Positions 40,350 to 52,260 of a stretch of DNA of 52,260 bases are shown one piece after another (the first letter of the stretch is position 1; the number at the start of each line of letters is the position of its first letter). This DNA comes from Ichthyophonus hoferi (Eukaryota; Opisthokonta; Ichthyosporea; Ichthyophonida; Ichthyophonidae). The stretch covers positions 15,962 through 68,221 of the forward strand of contig NAOQ01000265.1 in assembly GCA_002751075.1 (NCBI GenBank), read 5' to 3'. Made by a program: the position numbers and the translations under genes. The notes under the pieces are model-generated. The model was not told where the DNA came from and made no database searches. It worked only from the letters and a program-made list of their open reading frames with translations.

Positions 40350-42028
40350 ATGGTTCAACTCGATCAGGTCGCCCATTCCTGCTCATATTCCAAGACCATG
40401 CTCTATTCCGTCTTTGGCAAGAGGTTAGTACTGTAACATTACATTACCATTACTGTTACAATTGTTATTACTAATACGGTTACTATTTCTATTGACCTCT
40501 GCCTTGAACTTATAAGTACATGTAGCATTTAGAAGAAAAAAAAATAGTATAATCATATATATCATATTATATTCGTATAATAAACTAAGCATTGAGCACA
40601 AATGTATTTCTTTTTTCATGTTTTAATTTTCATTTTCCGTTGTTGGCTATCCTTTAACTAACGACCTACTAATTCTTTCATTTTATGCCACAATTTTTTT
40701 TTCTTTGAGTATATCCTATCCAGTTAGATTTACTGTTAACTTTATTTCAACCAGCAACCAATCATACCAACACTTTAAAATACCCCATCATGCTATTACG
40801 CCAGGACGTATAAGGGTTTCCGAGAGCGGCCCCGAGTTTTTAAGGGCACCAAGGGCACCAACAGAGACCGTGGGCGAGCTCTCCAGCAATACTACGGCCA
40901 ATAATGATGATAGGGCGCCTGTTGAGTATGATGATCTCGCATCCGAGCGAGATAATAGCCGACCTGTACTACTACAACCATCGGTTTCTTCACAATCAGT
41001 AGTAGTGGACCCTAACAATGGGACTTCCTCCGATGCCACTCCGTCCTTACCTACATATGCTGATATAGAGTTGTCTGAACCTACCATGGAATATGAAAAA
41101 GTATGTATGTTGGTATATATGATAGTATGATAGTCTGTATATTAAGATGATATAACGTGTAGAATGAGTAGAGAACGTTTATATCTTTCTTGCTTCACCA
41201 TTTTTAGATACCATAACAAAAGCTAAAGCTATAATCAATACGCAACCAAGTAGTAAAAATCTTTATTCATAAAATGTCAGTCCTTGCTAATGGACTGCAT
41301 TGGTATTATTTAGTTTGCCGCCGATCTACTCTCTTGTCATTATACTTAATATGGTAAATATAAATTAGTTAAGCATTGGGCTTAAGCCGTGGTATCGGAG
41401 CTGTGGTATATAACTTAGGCCCAATATTCCACATTACTTGTACTTACCTACATAGAAGATAATAAGTGTTGGATCTATGGTGGTAATTATAATTCTATGC
41501 TGTCTTAAAACAAAGACATACTTAAAAGGAACTGTAAGGTGTACATTTCTGTTTCCTATTTCATTGACATATGCAAAGCACACATACGTATTTTTGTTAT
41601 TTTTAAGCTATAGTCTATGATATATGTATGTATGGTTAGCCCGCATATGCAAAGTTGCAAGCAGCTGTAGATATATATTTAGGATATCATAATAAATGTC
41701 TACCGGCAACAGGAAAATATCTAGCTATTCCTATACGTTAGATATCTTACTAATGAATCACACATACTGGTATGAATACTAGTTAGTTTTGTGCCAATTA
41801 TTATATATATATATTATTTTATTATTTTATCTTAATGCTTTAATTGGTTTATACACAGCACTAACGTAATGTATAACTGCAGGCACGTGGTGATAAGGCC
41901 TTTCTGAGCAAGGATTTTACTACTGCATATGACTTATATACCAAAGGTATGCCCTTATATCATAGATTATGCTTTCATACCGACATACCTACTTATAGGA
42001 TTACACAAACACCTGTATTGATTTCTAT

Positions 42029-42060
<32 letters not shown>

Positions 42061-45000
42061 GGCTAAACTATAAAGCGTATGCATAGAAGAAAGGAAATAA
42101 CATATATGTGCGCGTAATTGCATTTATTTGTATATCCATTAATACTTATATTGTAATGTATGGTTCAGACGTACCTCCTTAACCAGATTACCCACTAATC
42201 TACCTATATATTCATTCATGTTCAGCTATTACTATGTCTACCCCCAATCAGTTTATCTACAGTAACCGGTCTGCATGCCTATTGCAACTTGGTCGTATTC
42301 AAGAGGCAATTCGAGATGCAGAAGCCGCGATTCACATTAGACCTGACTGGTTCAAAGTCAGTAACTGTACACTTACTTGTATATATATGTACCTATCTAT
42401 GACCTGATTGTTTGTTTAATTGGTTTAATTCTTCGACCCTTGTCTATTATTGGTCTCTTCTTGATCCCCAGTTTACTACTTACAACCTAATTTTTCCTCC
42501 TGTTGTACATAGTATTTGTTTTTTGCATGACCATACGAATTCTACATTATGTATGTATTTATGGGTTGTTTTCTGGAATGAACTGTCAGATAAAGATTGT
42601 CTCTTACATAAGTGTGGCGGCTATATAGGGCTACTTGAGACTAGGCTCGGCTTACGAGCGAATGGGCCAGTATGAAAAGGCACTGAAGGTAAGTAAGGGC
42701 AGAATCCTCTGTGATAGACGGTGGAAAGTGATGTTATATATGTATGTATGTCTACCTCTGGTATGCCCATACACACATTTTCTCTTTCCTTGTATCTCTC
42801 TATCTCTATCTGCCTCGCTCTTATCGTATATTCTTAGAATAATGCGGTAATTTTAAAAGAAATATATGACTGAGATGCCACACATACAATCTCCAATGGA
42901 AGTACAAGCACGTCACGCCTTATTAAGATGTGATGTGGTCTATAATATACTCGGCATTATCTTTAATATTTTCTATGATGACTACCTTAGTTTGGATAGT
43001 TACCGTGGTGTAGATGGATAGATAGATGTTTTGAGGGTATGTTTAAGTATACTCGTATTAATGAACTGAGTTTAACTACTTGTTGCCAGGCATATATGGG
43101 GGCGAGAGCAACCCACCCAGGTAGCTCCCTGGATCTGAATGATATTATTTTTAACGTAGGTTCTTTTTCTTTTACCTACCTCTACAATAATAATTTTATT
43201 TCACCACATTCTAAATATAATATTATTTCGGAGATGCCTGATAATACTTTATACATATTGGTCTTTTATGATTGCTATAAATTAACTCGTTGCTTTTATT
43301 CCCTTACATTTATTGTGTATTAGCTTCTTAATAAACGGGGACTTGAAGGCCATTGGTGTAATATTATTTTACTTGACTTTATTAGATTAGGTTCTTTTAA
43401 ATCTAGTAAATTGTCAACAAGTTCATACTAAATACTAGACAGGAATATTTTTTACTTTTATAGCTACTTGATTATTTGTGATTATTTTCTTAGTTGATTC
43501 CTGTTTACAAGTATGATACAATTACTCTGATTATATACTTAGCAATACATTTAGACGATCTTGAGCTTTTGGCTTACCCTTAACGCATTTATTCCTTCAT
43601 TATAATCTAATGTAACAGACAGGCAAATTAAGATACTATATAAAATGATTCAAATAAGCAGTATTATGATTTCTTTATAAGCTACCATTATTCATTTTAA
43701 AATTACTTAACCCTTCCTATATGTGCACAGGTGCATATATTGATGGCTGAAGATGAAAAGGAAAAGGGAAATAAGGCCTTTCAAGCGGTATGCTATTTTT
43801 TAAACTGTATCACACAGGAAGAGCCCAGACCCTCTTAACTTATGTGTATACACCTGTAATTTTTATTTTCTGTGCCTATATATACTTGTGTTTGTGTGTA
43901 TTTAGTGTGTTTAATAGGGTTGTTAAATACATTCCTTTCAAATTGTTATTTATTAACATATTAAGGTATACCTGTGGCTTTTGCTATACAGTCTTGATGG
44001 GTAAGGATAAAGATAGATGAAAGATTTATTCATGTTAATGTACGAAAGAACTGTGCTTTATTGATTAATTTCTCTATGTAGATACATATATACTTATGTG
44101 TATGGGGCTGATATAATCAACTGATATTTGTTCAGAGTTATGCATGCATACCTAGGAGAACGAATCTAACTAACCTGAAGTGGATTATTTGTATGTTCTC
44201 AGGGTAACAACGCAAAGGCAGTGGCACTATATACCAAAGCTATTGACCTAGATCCTTGCAATCAAGCCTACTACACGAATAGGTAGTCCCTCGAATGGTG
44301 TTGATATATACTCACTTTATTTACCATACTATCATTAGTAGTGTTAACTACACTACTTGCTATATTTATCTCTGGCTATGTATGTTTTCTGTTGGGTTTT
44401 GTTATACATCTTATATTTGGCCATAAAGCCAATCCTAGACTGCCATATCTAGTTATGCTATTCTTTTTCCTAACACACATCTACCTATATGCCACGAGTG
44501 CAGAGCTGCAGCCAATATTAAACTAGGTGAGTATGAAAAAGCATTAAGCGACGCAGATATGGTTATTGACTGCACTCCACAATGGGCCAAGGCAAGTATA
44601 ATGTGCATACATGAGCTATGTGTTTTTTAGAAACACTAACTATATCTCTATATTCGTTTCCAATTCTTCTTTAATAATAGATTGTTAAAATATGTGCCAT
44701 TTGTGTACATAATCTCTCTTTTTTTCTTTTTTCTTTTTTTTTTTCTTTTCTTTTTTTTTAAAAAAAAAACCATACTCTATATACATTATCAATTCTTTAT
44801 TTAATAACATGTTTTAACCTTCAGGGCTATCTACGCCGGGCCGAAGCACTTGTTGGGCTTCAGCGATATAGTGAGGCCTTCGCCACTTATATCAAAGCAA
44901 AACAAGGTGAGCATGAACATCCTGAAATTGCACTCCTAGTAATATCAACAGGTCGGAAAGGTGTTTTGGCATATACTAAATATAGTTAATTATAACTTAC

Positions 45001-48000
45001 CAATGGTCTGTGGCCTGAATCAGTGATAGTACTGGTACAGGTAGTTTTATCATATTACTATATATATATATATATTGTAATTTATTTATGTGTATTATTT
45101 GTTAGGGTGATTATTACATTATAATGAAACAGAGATAGAAAGAACACAAAAAGTGTGGCCATGGGTCGTATAGGTATTGTCCGAAATATTCATGACGGTC
45201 CCGTACACTACACTGTTATAGCTCATTCTTTTATTTTTATTTACTCTATCGTATATTATATTTGCTTGTTACTGGTTTTTTTTTAAAAAAACAAATATAA
45301 TGCTGACAATCCAATCAATTTATACATTAACTGTAGATATTAGTTAGTTAAGCAGTGGAAGCGTGATGGGCTTATAACCCTGTTTAAATTTTTGTTATAC
45401 CTTTGATAACAAGTGTTGAAAAAAAAAAGTCAGCAGAGACGCTATCCTATTTCTATACGGTCTTTGTTGACGGTTTTTTTTCTTGAATATGTTAAGTATT
45501 GATATTGGTATTAATCGCTTGCTGGTGGCGGAAAGTATGTGTGGTTGTGCTATGCGTTGACTGTATCTTCCCATGACTGTAGAGATGCCAACAGGAAATT
45601 ATCTGGGTCGGCCCTTGGATGAGGCTATACATAAAGTGGCAGCTAATTTTATTAGTATGGGATTGTTTTCTTTTTAAAATGCCATATGCATAGTTTTATG
45701 CCTATTCTTTTTCTCAATTTCCTTTCTTTCTCTTATAATGTGCCTAGTTTTCACTCTAAATTTTAACAAAATTATCGCGGTTCGGCCAAGTCTACTTGAC
45801 TTTTTCTATGTTTTTTTTAAGCTCGAGTACCATGTTTATACCGTAGTAAGCATATGTGTTAGTATATATATATATATATATGTGTGTATATATATTCGGT
45901 AGGTAGAGGTAGGTAGGTGCTGACAGGGGTCAATGCTCCTGTCATCTATGCACATGCTTATGTTAGTATATATCTGTACGACCTTGCTATATGTTGTTTT
46001 TTGTTGTTTTTTTTTTTAATTTACTACTGTAGATTAGTAATATGAATTATACGAATTGTATTCTATTTCGTAATGATTATGCTACATAAAGGGAAACATT
46101 TACAAGGGCCATATGGTTGACTGAGTAATCTTTCAGATTCGAAACGGAAATTCTTACAGGAAGACCAGAGCTGTGCTCCTACAGTATTAGCAGAACTTAA
46201 CTCAATATTTCTAATTATCAGGTATGTCTTGACGAGTACGCATAGTATATTGTATAACTTCATTGCGTTATAGTGTGTTTACTTCCTCTATTTTCACTGT
46301 TATTTTTTTTTTCCTGTTTTGATTATCTCTTTTTTGCTGACTCTTACTCAAATATTTGCTTATGTCACGCATACATATTTACACTTACATTTGCTATTAT
46401 ATATCTTCTTATGATCTCTGTATGTGGTTTTTTATTGTCGTCCGTCCCTGCTTTCTCTTTCTTATCTATAACAACCACTCTTGGCCCATAGTGTCCTATG
46501 TAAAGACGTCCAATACCTGTTCCACGTACTGCGTGCTCAGGTACATATACTCATGGGTAGCTATAGCAAGGCCTTAGAGGCAACAATGTCTGGCCTGGAA
46601 ATACGCCCAGACTGGCTACAGGTATTTTCTCTCATTCACTTTTTATTTTTTTACTATCTCTATGATTATGTACGGTTTGGGTTTTATTTGCACTTTTTCT
46701 TTATTCCTCTTTACCAGTAGTAGAGCTTCTTAAAGGCACAACATCTACAATGCACAGCCTGCTATTACTTGCTATTACCAGCACTTTCCCTACTAAATTG
46801 CTGTCCTTATTTGTCATCCATTTGATAGTCCTCACAAGTCAATACAGTTTACACTCAAGTTTACACCTAATTGCAGAGTCCCTTTATTGATATCACTATA
46901 AGCCAGACCTGTTACAGTGATTAACCTATGTTAGTTAACCAATTGTGTATCTGATATGGTTTTTCTCATATCTTTTGTCTTCCAGCGTTGTTGTTAATAT
47001 TTCATTTCCTTCTACATCATTATTACATGCAGGGATATATATGGAAGGCTCTAGCTCAAGCCCACCAGGGCCGTGATAAGGAAGCAAAGGCCACGCTAAA
47101 GTTATGTCTTAAAGAAGCCAATAGGCAATCTACTGACAACTTCAATAGCTCCATTACCACGGTCTTATCCAGTCGACTTAATAGACGTTATAGTCGTATG
47201 TTATTACCGAGGTTTGCCCCCCCATCTCTAAATAAATATGCGCATGAGTCCTTTAGGTATAAGCGCCCCACGTCATTCAATACAATTCTAGAAGCATCGC
47301 CAGTAAATACAGACACTCGCAGTGAAATACCGGTAATAGAGCGACATAATTCTATAGTGGGGGTTCAACACTCATCCCTCCAACGAAGGCATACTTCCAT
47401 ACCAAACATAGAAACTGGAGGAAATGGACATATACCATCCAGTACTGGTGTAGTATCACTCTGTTCTAATAGTGTTATGGTGACTATACCAACAACAGTC
47501 GTGAGTCAAAAAAATTCAGAATGCATATGGGGCTGCAATGATTGGACACGTTTAGACCCCCTAGAGGTGAAGGGCTGTATAAAGGAAGTTTTAAAGGTAT
47601 GATTGAGTTTGGTGTCTGTATCTGTGTGGGTATTTTTTATCAGTTACTCCTTATCTCAAACTTTATATTCTTTTGTCTGGACACATATTTATTACATTTT
47701 GTTTCTATTTCTTTTCCTATTCCTGTGCATGGCATCATTCATTTTATCTTATTATAGGCTTATCTTTACCCGTTATTCCTCACACTTATACTTTCTTATA
47801 AGCACGTATATGGACGTGACGTACTCACTCACTAGAGGCATATATAGATATATCTATATAGATAAATGGTTTGATGCCGTTTGGTTAATGATCATATTCT
47901 ATTGTATGCTATACGTATTGACCTTCTATATACATTCTTTTCTTTCTCAGAACAAAGACCTTGAGCCCACCGGTCTCTTGGCACTCACATATCTTTCAAA

Positions 48001-48010
48001 GAGCCAATAA
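40350..48010 (+). CDS. Multi-TPR protein, Hop/Sti1-like repeats (co-chaperone type)
   Basis: Exons: 40350-40423, 40755-41100, 41883-41946, 42226-42356, 42629-42688, 43090-43155, 43731-43787, 44203-44282, 44504-44591, 44825-44906, 45583-45654, 46137-46221, 46492-46621, 47033-47596, 47951-48010. They sum to 1,959 nt, 652 residues, with every phase closing. Residues 25-140 are disordered and acidic/Ser-rich. TPR cluster A (about 141-246) has ARGDKAFLSKDF, YSNRSACLLQLGR, GYLRLGSAYERMGQYEKAL. Cluster B (about 248-350) has EKEKGNKAFQAGNNAKAVAL, YYTNRAAANIKLGEYEKAL, GYLRRAEALVGLQRYSEA. Cluster C (about 402-475) has HILMGSYSKALEA and GYIWKALAQAHQG. The GNKAF and NR-(A/S)-A signatures match carboxylate-clamp TPRs of Hop/Sti1, which bind Hsp70/Hsp90 C-termini. 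The DP motifs of Sti1 are not evident, and the tail (about 475-652) is low complexity. The exact orthologue is unresolved. The intron after exon 9 is GC-AG. Confidence 0.92.
44592..44824 (+). other. GC-AG intron in the TPR gene
   Basis: Exon 9 ends GGGCCAAG and is followed by GCAAGT, the standard GC donor form with a strong match elsewhere. The intron ends TTCAG before GGCTATCTACG. Phase and the TPR consensus (PQWAK followed by GYLRR) leave little room for another junction. A long pyrimidine tract at 44710-44760, followed by a short A run, sits inside. Confidence 0.85.
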
Positions 48011-48011
48011 A
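48006..48011 (+). promoter_or_regulatory. AATAAA polyadenylation signal overlapping the TPR stop codon
   Basis: The last codons of the TPR gene read CAA TAA A, so the stop TAA (48008-48010) lies inside an AATAAA hexamer. If used, the 3' UTR would be only some tens of bases. Confidence 0.5.
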
Positions 48012-48159
48012 GTTCTATGTTTGAGTAATACTATTTAGTAAAACAGGAACATTTAATTAATTTGGATATTTTCTCATATAGTTATATGCATTAAATATTA
48101 TTAGCAATCATTTGCAAATGTATTCTAGAAAAATAATTAGTGCAATCTATTGGTTGTAA

Positions 48160-48574
48160 ATGACAATTCAAGATGATCAATCAAAATTGAACCAGCCAGT
48201 GGTAGAGGTCCTGCGACTATATATATTAAGCCCTTTTAGATGATATTTTTGGGGTTCAGATAGCACATTGCTTAGATATCCTGCCTAAGGGAAGTCCTGC
48301 TGACTTTATAAAAAAAAACATGTCTCACATATCTCTACTCCGTGTATGCAAAGAGGTACGTTAAATCCTCCCTTAATTTAGTATTCTCTCTTCTTTTAAA
48401 CGAATATTGGTCACAGGAGCATTCCTTTCTAATTATATTCCTAGCATGGTAGCATATAAAGTTTAAATAGTTTATCGTGGTTACAAAACCTGATAATTCA
48501 CAAAGGAAAATTATACTCAGGCATATGGACGTGGCCAAACTATGTGTTCATTCGCAGTTAACGATCTTGTAACA
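48160..48574 (-). mobile_element. Ty1/copia LTR (minus strand), downstream of an RNase H remnant
   Basis: In the minus direction an AAGGGGAG polypurine tract (48575-48582) is followed at 48574 by TGTTACA, the usual TG start of a copia LTR. The far end is not sharply defined; similarity to related copies suggests about 48160, so the LTR is about 415 bp. It is part of a fossil. Confidence 0.6.
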
Positions 48575-48870
48575 CTCCCCTTGGCTGAAACGTCGGAGAA
48601 AGCCAAAAGAAAAAAAGCAAGACCGTTACTTCAGCGATGCGATTGTACTGATGTTTCCCTGGACGTGCTCCAGTGTATATCTCGCCCGTGGTTTTTTGTA
48701 AGCGCAGGAGTTTCTTGACTGCTTGGAATGGTCTAGGTCTGAACGGCTTGGTCAAGCAGTCAGCAACTTTATCCACGGATGAGAGGCTTCTGACTTCAAT
48801 CTCCTTGTTACTTACCACTTCTGGGATGTAGTGGAATCGAACAGCAATCTGATGTGTGTTTTTGGGAACA
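48575..48870 (-). mobile_element. Ty1/copia fossil: C-terminal RNase H fragment
   Basis: This minus-strand fragment carries the end of copia RNase H: the THQIAVRFHYI block, then SSVDKVADCLTKPF, a hallmark of the family. It is followed by the polypurine tract and LTR. Only the last part of pol remains, so the element is strongly truncated. It lies about 0.6 kb downstream of the TPR gene, on the opposite strand. Confidence 0.8.
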
Positions 48871-50330
48871 ATACATAATTTATAATACGGCCATTTATTG
48901 GCTTATAGATAACAATCTGAGCCAATACATATATTCTATTTAAACCTGTATATAAATGATTGGCTAACAATTGATTATAAATAATTACCGGGCATGTTAG
49001 CCCAGTTAAAAATTAAATAAATAGATTATGGCATATGGGATTCCTGTGTGAGCGCCCACAATATCAGTTACTATCACAGGTAATTTATTTTAGTGATATA
49101 CAAAGCATTCATAATAAATTACGTTGAATATGCGTTTACTTGAAAATAAAAATGTATATACAAAAAAAGAAATGATCAGAAATTGGAAACAAAGTATTAT
49201 ATTAAAATACTAGCCACGCCCATAGAAGATTGGCTACTCAAATCGAGCCAGGTAATAATAATGTTTACTAGATATGCTTATAATTAGCAAAATATTTTGT
49301 TTGAATGTATAAGTAAGAGATAATAATAAAATAACAATATAAATCATTATAAATAATAATTATATCAACGAGTTATAACATATATGGTGGTAATGTTATT
49401 TTTGCACTTATAGTTTTCTATGCATATAAAACAATCATATTTAGTATGTAGTTTTGATTTTTATCATTATAATATTCTAGAAGGGTTTACGGTATCTAGT
49501 ATTTGTATATTATCACGCTACAACATACAGAACTTATATTAACGGAATTGTATTACAATATTACATCATATTATAATAAAACACATTCTCAATGCTAGAT
49601 AATGCAATATAGTATTATTAAAAAACAGAATAACATTGTATGCTAGTAACACAGCATTAACCAATAATCATCAATATATATGCAATACAACTATCAATTA
49701 AAAATACAAATATCATAGATTGTTTTCATCCTGTATTCAAAATGATTAATTTCCAGAACAATAAAACGAATTTTACAAAGCAATATTCCTGAGAATCACA
49801 TCCAGTATGGACTTATCTTTCAATATTACCTACCTTATTTACCCTCATGTCATACACCATTGCACACATTGATTAATTTTTTGGCTTCCATCTTGTCAAA
49901 TGAGTGACGATTATGTCATAAATAGATATTTAAACTTGCCACACAAACCGCGTTTCCTTCTGTCTGCCACTGCATTCAGCATCTCATTATTTATATGTGC
50001 GAGTCATATATAATTATCTACTTCCTTCAGACTAATCTCTTAGAAGGAGATAAATTATTCTTACTGAATAGGTTTAAACAGTTGTCTTTGCAATTTTTAT
50101 ATCCCTGTTGTGAATAATAACTTCATTCTTTATCATTTACTCTCGCCTGTATCCTTGCTATTTCACCTACATTCTTATTGGCAGTCAGCGTCAACTATGA
50201 CTAATAGATTTTATATGGTATTGGCCGATGGTTTGCACGATATGATTGGAAATAATGAACCCGATCACATGCAATTGCATAACTGGACCCATCCATCTGT
50301 GACCACTGAGACTTAGGGGTATCCTGCCTG
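48871..50330. other. AT-rich intergenic sequence, no gene recognised
   Basis: AT-rich DNA without splice-supported exons. A short plus-strand frame at about 50180-50316 (RFYMVLADGLHDMI) is more protein-like than its surroundings and directly precedes an LTR-like block. I do not recognise it. Confidence 0.45.
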
Positions 50331-50580
50331 AGACAACTACTGGCTTTTCAATATAAAAAAATTGTCCATTTGTACTCCGTGTATGCAAAGGGACACGTTA
50401 AAAAGCCTCTTAATTCGGTATTCCCTCTCCGTCTAAACAAATATAGATTACACAAACCCTTTTGCCTCTGCTTATTATTCCCAGCATATTCGTATTTATG
50501 CCATCAAAGGCCCGATGAGCAAAAGAGGTTAATTAAAATGTCAAGATTATTGTAATTAACTTTGCGGTTGCAATTATACT
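50330..50580 (-). mobile_element. Diverged relative of the copia LTR
   Basis: TACTCCGTGTATGCAAAG and the following ~200 bases align, with many differences, to the LTR at 48336-48574 in the same orientation. No internal element sequence is recognisable beside it, so it is probably an old solo LTR or fragment. Confidence 0.5.
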
Positions 50581-51261
50581 GACCACTATATACTGTGGGC
50601 TTGCCTAATTATTTTTAATATTGCTTTCAGAATGCTAAAAATAGTTTCATATTGTGAAAAAGCGTATGTACTGATTGCACACGAGTAAAATACCCCGCTA
50701 CACCCACCTTATATTTAATTTATTCTTAGACAATTCCTAGTGCCAAGTCATAATGAGATGAATGATATTATTACAAGTTCCCCCGGTAAAGCCAATGAGA
50801 TGCTTTCTTTGATCCGAGACATACAATTGAATAGATAAATTTACACGGATTTAAACGTCTAAAATTTATTTTTTTAAATTTTTTATTGTTTTATTCCAAT
50901 TAATATTATTATTTACTGAGGGAAATACACTTTAAACTGAAAAGGATTATGCAAGTGGCTTTTTCCCAAATATGTCGCTTCATCCATATTGGCAAACTTT
51001 TACCTAAATAGCCGAGCTAATAAAATGCATACCGCATAATATTGTCGCCACATAATGCGTTATTTTAAAAAGAAAAGTTTCAATGTAATGTATTAGTTCA
51101 ATGTAGCCAATAAACAACTTGTATTTTAATGATCATTAAAGGACTGAGCATTCTATATTCATTTAACTGTGCCTATGTGCATGTGAACGAACTATCAGTT
51201 ACACAATAAGAGATCCTGACGGCTGTGCACAAGTCACTGGAACTGCTCCAGTTTCTAACAA

Positions 51262-51345
51262 AAAAAAATATAACAATAATAGAAATAATAATAATAATAT
51301 AATAATAATAATGGTAATAATAATAATAATAATAATAATAGTTAC
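51262..51345. repeat. (TAA)n microsatellite, interrupted
   Basis: ATAATAATAAT-type repeat with a few interruptions, in intergenic sequence. Confidence 0.9.
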
Positions 51346-51589
51346 AGATATAACATTATATAACATTATATTAAATCATCCGGCTAATATTTAATAATAC
51401 TTTATCTACATGCGGCAGTCTAAGTGATATTATTGTGAATTATAGTATATATAATCTAATATATACTAAAGTACAATCAGCTCCACAGTAGTGATCGCAA
51501 TGTTTATTATTTTTGTTATTGCTATTATATGTGAATTAGTAGCCTACCATGAGAAACATATTGGGATTACATAAGCACCAAGTCAATCA

Positions 51590-51650
51590 AAATTGAGTCA
51601 GTAATGATGGCAGAGATCTCGTGACTATATACCTATAGGTTTGTAGTTCA
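51590..51650. repeat. Third weak relative of the copia LTR end
   Basis: GTCAATCAAAATTGA and about 50 following bases resemble 48176-48225, the far end of the LTR. Similarity then fades, so only a short fragment can be claimed. Confidence 0.35.
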
Positions 51651-52173
51651 CAAAATGAATTGGTAAAATTCCCGATGTCCGGTTGCCTAGAGTACACAGT
51701 AGGGTATTGTAGGAACTATAAATAGGTTCTATCTGTGACAATATCTCTCTTGTTTGTCTGCAGTTGCACTTAGAATTCTTTTAATTTAATTTAATTCTCT
51801 ATTTACAGTTACAGCTACCATTCAAAACAATAGGTGAGATAATAAGTAATTAAACAGACTTAAATCGACAATAACTACTACTCTAATAAATATCCTGTTA
51901 TTATCTATGCCACGAACGCGTTTTTTTTTTTTTTGAGGAAACCTTGAATGCATTTATAGCAGTTTAAATTTGTGCAAAAAGGGTAATTACCCAGTATTAT
52001 GGTGTTAATTGCAAGAATATGATTTGATCGTTGAATAATCAATCTGTAGCATATTAAATGTTTGTGAAAAGGTCAATACCCAGTACGGTGTTGATTGCAA
52101 GAATTGGATCTGACTGTAGAAAAAAGCTAACCTGTACCATATATCCTATCATTACCCTCCCTCAGCTAACAGC

Positions 52174-52176
<3 letters not shown>

Positions 52177-52260
<84 letters not shown>
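52177..52260. repeat. (TTA)n microsatellite at the right edge
   Basis: Twenty-eight uninterrupted TTA/ATT triplets run to the end of the window. The true length is unknown. Confidence 0.97.

Noticed and set aside
40788-41087. Minus-strand frame of 99 codons
   Set aside because: Shadow of the disordered second exon of the TPR gene.
40705-41130. Open frame beginning at a non-ATG codon as the start of the TPR gene
   Set aside because: An ATG exon at 40350-40423 joins 40755 in the correct phase, so the upstream part of this frame is intron.
1-52260. tRNA, rRNA, CRISPR, operons or bacterial-type promoters
   Set aside because: None seen on reading; intron structure throughout shows nuclear eukaryotic DNA.

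Overview
The window is intron-dense, AT-rich eukaryotic nuclear DNA. Genes are cut into short exons (36-560 nt) by GT-AG introns of about 70-1,700 nt. Donors are mostly GTAAG, GTATG or GTGAG, and acceptors often carry a CTAAC/CTAAT-like motif only a few bases before the AG. Simple repeats, Ty1/copia debris and two assembly gaps fill the rest. An intron-rich fungus or another opisthokont relative is my best guess, but nothing here fixes the lineage.

Layout. (1) 13141 down to the left edge, minus strand: a protein with an N-terminal C2-like domain, a basic helical middle, one SH3 domain and a long Ser-rich tail. Twenty exons join in one frame and the gene runs off the window. (2) 13142-17849: no host gene seen; a decayed copia fossil at about 13.99-15.96 kb. 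(3) 35394 down to 17850, minus strand: a complete 23-exon, 765-residue EDEM-type GH47 mannosidase with signal peptide and C-terminal PA domain. Both N gaps lie in its introns. (4) 37744-about 39.2 kb, plus strand: a MABP-domain protein with an uncertain 3' end. (5) 40350-48010, plus strand: a complete 15-exon, 652-residue TPR protein with a Hop/Sti1-like repeat pattern and a GC-AG intron. (6) 48011-52260: a copia RNase H tail with its polypurine tract and LTR, two diverged relatives of that LTR, and long TAA/TTA repeats.

Functional themes are ER quality control (EDEM), chaperone-type TPR scaffolding, and membrane or trafficking adaptors (C2-SH3, MABP). There is no operon logic. The EDEM and MABP genes are divergent across 2.35 kb. 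The MABP and TPR genes are tandem and could be one gene, because a phase-compatible splice exists between them. Exon models were built by hand from reading frames, splice signals and family similarity. For the EDEM and TPR genes all phases close and the summed length is an exact multiple of three.
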